From Bacteroidales bacterium (lineage in GTDB: Bacteria > Bacteroidota > Bacteroidia > Bacteroidales > UBA7960), in assembly GCA_003557965.1 (NCBI GenBank), contig PWND01000101.1:1-8699 (forward strand): a DNA stretch of 8,699 nt, written 5' to 3'. Positions 1-5,847 of this stretch are shown piece after piece (positions within the stretch are counted from its first letter, which is position 1; each line of letters opens with the position of its first letter). A model generated the notes under the pieces. That model had not been told where the DNA came from, did no database searches, and worked only from the letters and a program-made list of their open reading frames with translations. A program made the translations under genes and the position numbers.

Positions 1-34
1 ATTGAGAAATAAATTTTTTAAAATTCTTTGGCAT
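1..34 (-). CDS. Start of an unidentified gene downstream of and overlapping dam; possible restriction endonuclease (partial)
   Basis: An ATG at 34-32 on the minus strand opens a frame that reads MPKNFKKFISQ and leaves the window without a stop. It begins 14 bases before the last base pair region of the methyltransferase stop (TAA at 20-18), so the two genes overlap by 17 bases, a typical sign of translational coupling. In DpnII/MboI-type systems the endonuclease gene often follows the GATC methyltransferase in the same direction, and a short basic-aromatic start of the kind 'NF..F' is compatible with DpnII-family enzymes. That identity is inference from position plus eleven residues. It could be any other gene, or a chance frame. 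No strong Shine-Dalgarno sequence precedes the ATG, which is normal in Bacteroidota. Confidence 0.35.
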   Translation of the reverse strand, partial: MPKNFKKFISQ

Positions 35-938
35 ACTCAATACTTTCTACTACTTGGTTGGTAATTAATAATTCTGATAGTTTTCCTCTTTTTTTTGCAT
101 TCGCATTTACCATTCTTGATGCAAGTACGCGTTTTATATTAAACTTTTGATACAAATTCTCAAAAAAATGATCTGCTGCATTCTTCCCTTTAACATCTGA
201 ATTACTCAATATAAAACTGTATCCATAACTATCTATTTTTTTACAAAAATTTGCCAAACGAGCCTGCTCGTCATCGTTAAAATCTTGCTTATCATAGGAA
301 TTAAAGCTAGATGTTTGACTTAATGGCTTATATGGAGGGTCAAAATAGAACAGGCTGTTATTTGTAGCATATTTCAACGTATTTTCGAAATCGCCATTCA
401 ATATTTCAACTCTTTGTAAAATTTCACTATTTGCTATTATAGTCTGTTCATCACAGATTTTCGGATTAGTGTATCGCCCAAATGGTACATTAAATAGGCC
501 TTTTTTATTTACCCTGTACAATCCATTAAAGCATGTGCGATTTAAGAAAATAAATATAGCAGTGTTTTCTATGTTACTAAGTGACTTGGTATTAAATTTA
601 TCTCTTTTGTTTAAAAAATACTGCTTACGGTTTTCCTCTTTTAAAAGCTTATACTCACTTTGAATCTCCTTTAGAGCAATAATCAAATCATAAGGGTTTT
701 CTTTTATCGTTTTATATGCTATTATTAAATCAGAATTAATATCATTTATTACAGCCTTGGATATATTAGGATATTCCTGTAAAATCCAAAATAATACTGC
801 TCCACCTCCAACAAAAGGCTCAATGTATGTTAAGTCCTTTTGCTGGTGAAAATCTTTTGGCAATGCTAACTTAATGCTATCAATTAATTGGGTTTTTCCT
901 CCAACCCACTTTACAAAAGGTTTAGCCTTTGGTCTCAT
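18..938 (-). CDS. dam: Dam-type DNA adenine-N6 methyltransferase (D12 class, probable GATC specificity)
   Basis: The enzyme transfers a methyl group from S-adenosylmethionine to N6 of adenine in DNA, probably in GATC. The 306-residue length is normal for the D12 (alpha) family. Motif X is the KPFVKWVGGK stretch (residues 6-15); motif I, the SAM-binding PFVGGGAVLF, is at 41-50; the conserved NRTCFNGLYRVN block of GATC methylases starts at 133; catalytic motif IV DPPY is at 200-203; a conserved ELLITN segment is at 289-294. All catalytic parts are present, so it should be active. The gene is about 30% G+C by hand count, clearly poorer than dapD or the S41 gene, suggesting horizontal acquisition. 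An open frame overlaps its 3' end, so it may belong to a restriction-modification pair rather than being an orphan Dam. GATC specificity is inferred from family resemblance. Confidence 0.93.
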   Translation of the reverse strand: MRPKAKPFVKWVGGKTQLIDSIKLALPKDFHQQKDLTYIEPFVGGGAVLFWILQEYPNISKAVINDINSDLIIAYKTIKENPYDLIIALKEIQSEYKLLKEENRKQYFLNKRDKFNTKSLSNIENTAIFIFLNRTCFNGLYRVNKKGLFNVPFGRYTNPKICDEQTIIANSEILQRVEILNGDFENTLKYATNNSLFYFDPPYKPLSQTSSFNSYDKQDFNDDEQARLANFCKKIDSYGYSFILSNSDVKGKNAADHFFENLYQKFNIKRVLASRMVNANAKKRGKLSELLITNQVVESIEYAKEF

Positions 939-958
939 TTTGTTAGTTTTCTACTTAG

Positions 959-966
959 CAAAAGTA
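959..966 (-). promoter_or_regulatory. Putative Bacteroidota -7 promoter element for dam
   Basis: The minus strand reads TACTTTTG, a perfect TAnnTTTG match, about 20 bases before the dam start codon. Transcription would begin near 952, giving a very short leader. No clear -33 TTTG was found at the expected distance, so the call rests on the -7 element and its position. Confidence 0.5.
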
Positions 967-1065
967 CAACTTTTTCTCTTTTGTTTGCATGAGGTTTTCT
1001 TCAGCTACAAATCCAAACAAATACCAATTTTCATCCAATTCTTTTTCTTACGAGATAATTAAAAC

Positions 1066-1073
1066 TATTTTTG
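1066..1073 (+). promoter_or_regulatory. Putative -7 promoter element for the first glycosyltransferase
   Basis: TATTTTTG matches TAnnTTTG and ends 20 bases before the ATG at 1094. Transcription would start near 1080, downstream of the in-frame ATG at 989. This argues against the longer reading frame and for the start at 1094. No convincing -33 element is visible. Confidence 0.5.
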
Positions 1074-1093
1074 TGGGTCAATATTCAGATTGT

Positions 1094-2206
1094 ATGAGCG
1101 AAAATATAAAAGTATTGGTCATTGCAAACTTCGACAATGAAGTAGTAAAGAAACCGGAAGCAAACATCATAAAAAGCATCAAAGAAGCTGGAGTTGATAT
1201 TGATGTAATGACTTTTCCCGGCTCTCCTTTGAAGTCGTTTTTTGAAAATGCCGGAATAAAGGTTATTCCGCATCATCCGGTTAAGAAAGTTCAATGGAGT
1301 TCAATAAAGTTTATCAGGAAAGTAATAAAAACCGGCAAGTATGATATTCTTCACCTTTTTAATTCGAAAAGTATCCCTAATGGGGTGTTTGCCAGTTTGG
1401 GCCTGCCTGTAAAAGTAATAACATACAGGGGGGCTAAAGCTCAGTACTGGCATGACCCCACCTCCTACCTTACTCACTATAACCCAAGAGTAAATGGTAT
1501 AATCTGCCTTTCTGAGTATGTGAAAAAAACTATTATTAAACAAAGAGTCGTTTCACCAAAAAAACTACATGTAGTTTGGAAAGGAACTGACACAGATTGG
1601 TTTACCGGTATAAAACCAGAAAAGTACCCTTTTAAAAACAGTGAAGAAAAGGCTTTTATTGTAACTTGTGCCGCTAACCTAAGGCCTGAAAAAGGCGTTG
1701 ACTACTTACTTAAAGCAGCTGCATATTTAAATGAATACAAAAACATACATTTCGTTATTATAGGTAACGGCACTGATTCTGTTGGTTTTAATAACAAAAT
1801 ATCAAAACTGCCAAACTCATCACAAATCCACGGTATTGGATATGCTGATAATTTACACGCTCACATTCTGGCTGCTGATATTTATGTTCAGCCCTCAATC
1901 AGCGAAGGCCTGTGCAAATCAATTATCGAAGCAATGGCTCTTGGGAAAGCTGTTATTTCAACAAAATCAGGAGGCCCGGAAGAATATCTTGTTAACAATA
2001 AAAATTCATTGATGGTGCCTGTAAAAGATGGGAAAGCAATAGCCAAATCAATTTTAGAATTATACAATAATGAAAAAAAGAGAGAGCAGTTAGGCATAAA
2101 TGCTAAGGAATTCGTGAAAGATAACTTTAGTATCAAAAAGTCTGCTTTTGATACAATTAAAGCCTATAAGGCAGTTTTATCCGGAAATAAAACCGGTAAA
2201 AAATAA
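1094..2206 (+). CDS. Glycosyltransferase, GT4 family (GT-B fold)
   Basis: This predicted cytoplasmic or membrane-associated enzyme transfers a sugar from a nucleotide-sugar donor to a glycan or lipid-linked acceptor; donor and acceptor cannot be read from the sequence. The C-terminal Rossmann domain shows the donor-site pattern: a basic NLRPEKG segment (residues 195-201), VIIGNG at 221-226, and the EX7E retaining-GT motif with E271 and E279, followed by GGPEEYLV at 293-300. The N-terminal half contains the usual linker-type ICLSEYV segment at 137-143. The frame extends upstream to an ATG at 989, but those 35 residues resemble no GT start and cover the promoter. From 1094 the protein begins MSENIKVLVIANFD, a normal first beta strand, giving 370 residues. 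It converges on the next glycosyltransferase with a 5-base gap. A role in surface polysaccharide, LPS or glycoprotein assembly is inference. Confidence 0.9.
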   Translation: MSENIKVLVIANFDNEVVKKPEANIIKSIKEAGVDIDVMTFPGSPLKSFFENAGIKVIPHHPVKKVQWSSIKFIRKVIKTGKYDILHLFNSKSIPNGVFASLGLPVKVITYRGAKAQYWHDPTSYLTHYNPRVNGIICLSEYVKKTIIKQRVVSPKKLHVVWKGTDTDWFTGIKPEKYPFKNSEEKAFIVTCAANLRPEKGVDYLLKAAAYLNEYKNIHFVIIGNGTDSVGFNNKISKLPNSSQIHGIGYADNLHAHILAADIYVQPSISEGLCKSIIEAMALGKAVISTKSGGPEEYLVNNKNSLMVPVKDGKAIAKSILELYNNEKKREQLGINAKEFVKDNFSIKKSAFDTIKAYKAVLSGNKTGKK

Positions 2207-2211
2207 AGTTT

Positions 2212-3345
2212 TTATTGAGTTAGCAATTTATTGTAGCAATCAACTACCTGGTTAGTAACTTTCTCCCTGTCAAAGTTTTGCACTGCATAATTATAACCGC
2301 TGTTTATCATTTTATTTCTTAATTCAGGATTATTTAAAACTTCTAATATTGCATTTGCAAGCTCATCATCCTTCAGGGGGTTAATATAAATGGTGTCAGG
2401 GCCACCGGCCTCCGGCAAAGATGAAACGTTTGAGGTAATAACAGGTGTTTTGCTCAGCAGCGCCTCAACAACAGGTAGTCCAAACCCCTCATAAAGTGAT
2501 GGATACACAAGCATAAGAGATTTGCGGTAAATAGAATGAAGATCACTGTTATCTTCAAGATTATCTAACCAGTAAATTTTGTTTTTCACCCTTTCGTTTT
2601 TCAACAACTGCCTGCACTCATGCATATATTTTCCACCGCGGCCAATTATTACCAATGGTGTATTTATTTTTTCATCAAGGTTTTTATATGCTTTAAGTAA
2701 TGTTTTTAGGTTTTTTCGCTTTTCAACACTGCCAACATACAAAATGTAGTCATCGGGCAGTTGATATTTTCTCAACACATTACTGTCATCAGAATCCGTT
2801 TTCTGTTTATAATAAACCTGGTTACATGCCTGGTAAATTACTTCAATTTTTTCTTCCCGGATATTATAAAACTTAATAATATCAGCCTTGGTATTATTAC
2901 TGATAGCTATAATTTTGTCAGCGGTTTTACATGCATATTTAAACTTATAATCATATATGAGCCTGTCAAAAAATGAATAAGTATCAGGATAGTGTTTAAA
3001 TATTAAATCATGAATGGTAACAACTGTTTTTATTTTGGTTTTATTAATGTTAAAAGGTATTTCATTGCTTAAGCCATGATATATTTGAATATTTTGCTTC
3101 TTAAGGTCGTTTTTAATTGTATGTGAACGCCACAAAGGTTTAATAACCAGCTTTGGCAGATGTGTTGAGTACCTGGTATTGTCAAAAAATTGCCTGGCTT
3201 CTTCTGTTATTTCAATTTGAGGTGTAAATAAGTGGTAATTATTGCCCGGAAAATACTCTGACAGATTTTTTACCAGTGTTCGGCTGTAGTTTCCTAAACC
3301 TGTATAATTGCAAAACAACCTTTTGGCGTCAAAACCTATATTCAT
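2212..3345 (-). CDS. Glycosyltransferase, GT4 family, mannosyltransferase-like
   Basis: A second retaining GT-B enzyme of 377 residues, only distantly similar to its convergent neighbour. The N-terminal glycine-rich acceptor loop YTGLGNYSRTL lies at residues 14-24, the TIHDL segment typical of WbaZ/MtfB-like mannosyltransferases at 110-114, the donor-binding GSVEKRKNLKTLL at 205-217, and the EX7E motif at E286 and E294 within EGFGLPVVEAL. The frame can be extended to an ATG at 3399, but the extra 18 residues lie over a -7 promoter match. MNIGFDAKRL, starting at 3345, is the standard family start. Mannose or a related sugar as donor is a guess from the subfamily pattern. The gene follows dapD on the same strand but has a 154-base gap with its own promoter, so it is probably transcribed separately. 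A role in surface glycan synthesis is inferred. Confidence 0.92.
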   Translation of the reverse strand: MNIGFDAKRLFCNYTGLGNYSRTLVKNLSEYFPGNNYHLFTPQIEITEEARQFFDNTRYSTHLPKLVIKPLWRSHTIKNDLKKQNIQIYHGLSNEIPFNINKTKIKTVVTIHDLIFKHYPDTYSFFDRLIYDYKFKYACKTADKIIAISNNTKADIIKFYNIREEKIEVIYQACNQVYYKQKTDSDDSNVLRKYQLPDDYILYVGSVEKRKNLKTLLKAYKNLDEKINTPLVIIGRGGKYMHECRQLLKNERVKNKIYWLDNLEDNSDLHSIYRKSLMLVYPSLYEGFGLPVVEALLSKTPVITSNVSSLPEAGGPDTIYINPLKDDELANAILEVLNNPELRNKMINSGYNYAVQNFDREKVTNQVVDCYNKLLTQ

Positions 3346-3388
3346 GTAGCTGGGCCTTATTATTTGAAAACCACTTATTATTGAAAAG

Positions 3389-3396
3389 CAAAAATA
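3389..3396 (-). promoter_or_regulatory. Putative -7 promoter element for the second glycosyltransferase
   Basis: The minus strand reads TATTTTTG, a perfect TAnnTTTG match, 43 bases upstream of the ATG at 3345. The transcript would start near 3382, after the upstream ATG at 3399, which supports the shorter protein. No clear -33 element. Confidence 0.45.
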
Positions 3397-3436
3397 CAAT
3401 AAAATTCTATTACTGCTTATTAAACAAAGTTATTGT

Positions 3437-3461
3437 TTGCCACAATTTACTGGTTTGGCAA
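3437..3461. repeat. Small inverted repeat between dapD and the glycosyltransferase
   Basis: TTGCCA at 3437-3442 and TGGCAA at 3456-3461 form a perfect 6-base stem with a 13-base loop, about 40 bases past the dapD stop. It could be part of a dapD terminator or a regulator-binding site. It lacks a following U-run on the minus strand, and a stem this short may be chance. Confidence 0.25.
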
Positions 3462-3499
3462 TTTGTAATTTCCAAAAATAAATCATCAACAGGGATTTA

Positions 3500-4315
3500 T
3501 TATACTGTTACATTATATTCTCTTAAAGCATCATTAAGAGATGTTTTTAAATTTGTTGACTCTTTCCTTTTGCCAATAATTAATGCACAAGGCACATTAT
3601 AAGTACCTGCAGGAAATTTTTTTGGTAAAGAGCCGGGAATAACCACTGATCTTTCAGGGACATACCCTGTATATTCTTTAACTTCGCTGCTGCTCACATC
3701 AAGAATTTTTGTTGATGCAGTTATTACAACATTTGCACCGAGAACGGCTTCTTTTTCTAACCTGACTCCCTCAACAATAATGCACCTGGAACCAATAAAG
3801 CAGTTATCTTCAACAATTACCGGTTTTGCCTGAACCGGCTCAAGAACACCGCCTATACCCACACCGCCGCTAATATGAACACCTTTTCCTATTTGTGCAC
3901 AACTACCAACAGTTGCCCATGTATCTACCATTGTCCCTTCATCTACATAAGCCCCTATATTTACATAACTTGGCATCATTACAACATTTTTCGACAAAAA
4001 AGCACCATAACGGGCCACTGCATGAGGAACTACCCTTACCCCCAAATCACTGTAGCCTTTCTTTAATGGTATTTTATCATGAAACTCAAACGGGCCTGCT
4101 TCTATAACTTCCATTTTCTGAATAGGGAAATACAAGATTACTGCTTTTTTTACCCACTCATTTACAACCCAGCATTCGCCATTATGTTCTGCTACTCTCA
4201 GCTTTCCCTTATCAAGCATTTCTATTACTTCTTTTACTGACTTTACTACATCCGGCTCTGATAAAAGACTACGTTCTTCCCATGCCCTTTCAATTTGTTC
4301 TGATATTCTGCTCAT
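3500..4315 (-). CDS. dapD: 2,3,4,5-tetrahydropyridine-2,6-dicarboxylate N-succinyltransferase
   Basis: DapD transfers succinyl from succinyl-CoA to tetrahydrodipicolinate in the succinylase branch of lysine and meso-diaminopimelate synthesis, feeding protein and peptidoglycan. The protein is 271 residues, close to the 274 of E. coli DapD. After an alpha-helical N-terminal domain (about 1-95), a left-handed beta helix runs from about 96 to 240 with hexapeptide repeats: SYVNIGAYVDEGTMV at 116-130, the family signature GGVGIGGVLEP at 150-160, and VEDNCFIGSRCIIVEGV at 168-184. The C-terminal part contains GYVPERSVVIPGSLP at 217-231. Such proteins act as cytoplasmic trimers. The start MSRISEQIERAWEER at 4315 fits the family and sits about 30 bases from a -7 promoter element. 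It is divergent from smpB; no other dap genes are nearby. Confidence 0.98.
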   Translation of the reverse strand: MSRISEQIERAWEERSLLSEPDVVKSVKEVIEMLDKGKLRVAEHNGECWVVNEWVKKAVILYFPIQKMEVIEAGPFEFHDKIPLKKGYSDLGVRVVPHAVARYGAFLSKNVVMMPSYVNIGAYVDEGTMVDTWATVGSCAQIGKGVHISGGVGIGGVLEPVQAKPVIVEDNCFIGSRCIIVEGVRLEKEAVLGANVVITASTKILDVSSSEVKEYTGYVPERSVVIPGSLPKKFPAGTYNVPCALIIGKRKESTNLKTSLNDALREYNVTV

Positions 4316-4342
4316 AATTCAATACTTTTATGTTTTAAAAAA

Positions 4343-4350
4343 CAAATTTA
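4343..4350 (-). promoter_or_regulatory. Putative -7 promoter element for dapD
   Basis: The minus strand reads TAAATTTG (TAnnTTTG) 27 bases upstream of the dapD start, giving a leader of roughly 20 bases. A loose CTTTAG lies near the -33 position. It shares the 114-base divergent gap with the smpB promoter. Confidence 0.45.
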
Positions 4351-4393
4351 ATGTATTTAACCATGCTAATTCTAAAGTTTTCACACTATTTAG

Positions 4394-4401
4394 TATTTTT
4401 G
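4394..4401 (+). promoter_or_regulatory. Putative -7 promoter element for smpB
   Basis: TATTTTTG (TAnnTTTG) ends 28 bases before the smpB ATG at 4430, predicting a start of transcription near 4408. A TTG codon at 4412 lies almost at that transcription start, so it is an unlikely initiator. Confidence 0.5.
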
Positions 4402-4429
4402 CATTCCACTTTTGAAAAGAGCAATTTTA

Positions 4430-4873
4430 ATGGCTAACAATATAAAAATTAAAAATAAGAAAGCTTCCTTTGAATATTTTCTGGTTGAAAAGTATACTGC
4501 CGGGATAGTATTGACGGGCACCGAAATAAAATCAATCAGGCGTGGCAAGGTTAGTATTGCCGAATCTTATTGTGCTTTTATTGGTGATGAGCTGTTTGTA
4601 AAAAATATGCACATTGCTGAGTATGAATACGGCACATATAATAACCATGAGCCAAAAAGAGACCGCAAGCTCCTGCTTACAAGACGCGAGCTAAAAAAGC
4701 TTAAATCAAAACTGGATGAAAAAGGATTTACACTCATCCCTACTTTATTGTTTATTAATGAAAACGGACTTGCAAAGCTCGAAATATCCACAGCAAAAGG
4801 TAAAAAACTTTACGACAAAAGGGATACCATTAAGAAAAAAGACACCAGGAAAGAAATAGAAAAGGACATATAA
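4430..4873 (+). CDS. smpB: SsrA-binding protein (trans-translation)
   Basis: SmpB binds the tRNA-like domain of tmRNA and delivers it to stalled ribosomes, allowing tagging and degradation of incomplete proteins. The 147-residue protein carries the OB-fold signatures GIVLTGTEIKSIRRGKVSI (residues 25-43), the tmRNA-binding NHEPKRDRKLLL (72-83), LIPTLLFINENGLAKLEI (102-119), and the basic C-terminal tail starting GKKLYDKRDTIKKKD (124-138), which inserts into the empty mRNA channel. The tail ends rather early, with a Glu/Lys mix, but within the family's range. The frame opens with TTG at 4412, yet MANNIKIKNKKA from the ATG at 4430 is the normal family start. The tmRNA gene itself is not in this window. 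The stop lies 2 bases from the convergent rhomboid stop. Confidence 0.97.
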   Translation: MANNIKIKNKKASFEYFLVEKYTAGIVLTGTEIKSIRRGKVSIAESYCAFIGDELFVKNMHIAEYEYGTYNNHEPKRDRKLLLTRRELKKLKSKLDEKGFTLIPTLLFINENGLAKLEISTAKGKKLYDKRDTIKKKDTRKEIEKDI

Positions 4874-4875
4874 TA

Positions 4876-5577
4876 CTACTTTTCCTTATAGGAATAGAAG
4901 TACTGCTTATTTCTATCAAAATAGCCTGTATCCTCATCGTCATCATCATCCTCATCCTCCTCAAGCTCCCATTGATATATTTTTCTTTGGGGCCCTTGTT
5001 TTTTATAAAAGAATGCTAAAACTATACCTGCAACCAGGCCAGATAAGTGCCCCTCCCAACTCATCTTTTCTTTGAGTGGAAAAATACCCCATATAATACT
5101 TCCATATAAAAATGCCACAACAAGTGAAATAGCCATCAAGCCAGTATGTTTTCTAATAATGCCGCTGACAAATAAAAACGATGCCATAAAATATATCAAA
5201 CTACTTGCTCCAATATGATAAGCCTCACGTCCGATAATCCATAACCAGAAACCCGAAACAATCCATCCAATAATAACAACTTTGAAAGCTATAGCCCTGT
5301 AAAAGTAAAACAACATACTCCCCAAAATTAACAATGGAATTGTATTGGAAAACAAGTGAGAGAAATCTCCGTGTATCAGGGGAGAAAAAGCTATTCCTTT
5401 AAGTCCAGAAATACTTTGAGGAAATACACCATAAGCACTAAATGAGTAACCAAAGCTTACTTCTATAATTTTTATTATCCAAATTACTGTAACAAAAATT
5501 AACGGATATAATAATGACCTGTGAAAAGCCGGCTTTCCTTTATGACTAATTATGTTATCTGCATCAGTTTCTGACAA
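4876..5577 (-). CDS. Rhomboid family intramembrane serine protease with acidic C-terminal tail
   Basis: Rhomboids cut transmembrane segments of substrate proteins inside the membrane. This 233-residue protein has about six hydrophobic segments (near 22-40, 77-93, 97-116, 122-141, 146-166, 176-191). The loop motif HGDFSHLFSN gives H69, H74 and N78. The catalytic serine lies in GASS (S125), where most rhomboids have GASG, and the catalytic His in EGHLSG (H177). Both members of the Ser-His dyad are present, so activity is likely despite the last-position change. Residues 206-216 are entirely Asp/Glu, followed by an aromatic, charged end rich in Tyr, Phe and Lys. That soluble tail is not part of the rhomboid core, and its role is unknown. 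The start at 5577 precedes a reasonable polar N-terminus. Substrate unknown. Confidence 0.92.
   Translation of the reverse strand: MSETDADNIISHKGKPAFHRSLLYPLIFVTVIWIIKIIEVSFGYSFSAYGVFPQSISGLKGIAFSPLIHGDFSHLFSNTIPLLILGSMLFYFYRAIAFKVVIIGWIVSGFWLWIIGREAYHIGASSLIYFMASFLFVSGIIRKHTGLMAISLVVAFLYGSIIWGIFPLKEKMSWEGHLSGLVAGIVLAFFYKKQGPQRKIYQWELEEDEDDDDDEDTGYFDRNKQYFYSYKEK
4930..4962 (-). repeat. Low-complexity GAT/GAG codon run encoding an acidic stretch
   Basis: Eleven consecutive Asp or Glu codons (residues 206-216 of the rhomboid) form an imperfect trinucleotide repeat on the minus strand. Such runs can change length by slippage in whole codons, keeping the frame. Confidence 0.8.
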
Positions 5578-5665
5578 AACAAATATCCTTTATTACTTGT
5601 TATATATATAAACCCAATTATTCAACAGGTACTTTTCTGTTACATAGTTTGGATTAAACATTAGG

Positions 5666-5673
5666 CAAATATA
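5666..5673 (-). promoter_or_regulatory. Putative -7 promoter element for the first rhomboid gene
   Basis: The minus strand reads TATATTTG (TAnnTTTG). A minus-strand TTTG at 5700-5697 lies 23 bases further upstream and could serve as the -33 element, slightly far from the usual spacing. The leader to the start codon at 5577 would be about 80 bases. Confidence 0.45.
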
Positions 5674-5762
5674 AAAAATCATTGCTCATTATAAAACAAA
5701 GTAAAAGTGCAATCTTATGTTTTTTTTGCATATCAATATAACTTCATTCATTTACAATTAAT

Positions 5763-5770
5763 TAAATTTG
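5763..5770 (+). promoter_or_regulatory. Putative -7 promoter element for the S41 peptidase gene
   Basis: TAAATTTG (TAnnTTTG) lies in the very AT-rich 270-base divergent gap (5578-5847), predicting transcription from about 5777 and a leader of about 70 bases. No well-spaced -33 TTTG is visible. Apart from this, the opposite promoter and one small hairpin, I see nothing else in the gap. Confidence 0.4.
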
Positions 5771-5813
5771 TAGAATATTAATTATAATAAATAATACACC
5801 GGCTAAAGTTTAC

Positions 5814-5829
5814 GTATTATATTTAATAC
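5814..5829 (+). repeat. Small AT-rich hairpin in the S41 leader
   Basis: GTATTA at 5814-5819 and TAATAC at 5824-5829 are perfect inverted copies with a 4-base loop, ending 18 bases before the ATG at 5848. It may fold in the leader RNA or be a protein-binding site, but such AT-rich repeats also occur by chance here. Confidence 0.25.
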
Positions 5830-5847
5830 AACATAATAACTCATATA

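Noticed and set aside
874..1062. Short open frame spanning the dam start and the divergent gap
   Set aside because: It overlaps the dam N-terminal coding region and the promoter of the methylase, and its translation is a low-information hydrophobic string.
2202..2216. AATAAA/TTTATT hairpin at the junction of the two glycosyltransferases as a bidirectional terminator
   Set aside because: The stem is six A-T pairs with a three-base loop, too weak to call a terminator.
3875..4107. Two overlapping open frames antisense to dapD, rich in His, Pro and Leu
   Set aside because: They lie entirely inside the conserved beta-helix coding region of dapD and have no family features; their composition follows from the hexapeptide-repeat codons.
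4806..4873. Tyr instead of His before DKR in the SmpB tail as a defect
   Set aside because: Tyr at this place occurs in other functional SmpB proteins, so it is normal variation.
4871..4876. tmRNA or another small RNA next to smpB
   Set aside because: smpB is followed after two bases by a convergent gene, and no tRNA-like acceptor or tag-coding sequence was seen in the window.
4882..4894. TTCCT/AGGAA hairpin just after the smpB stop
   Set aside because: Five-base stem without a U-run, and it lies within the rhomboid coding end.
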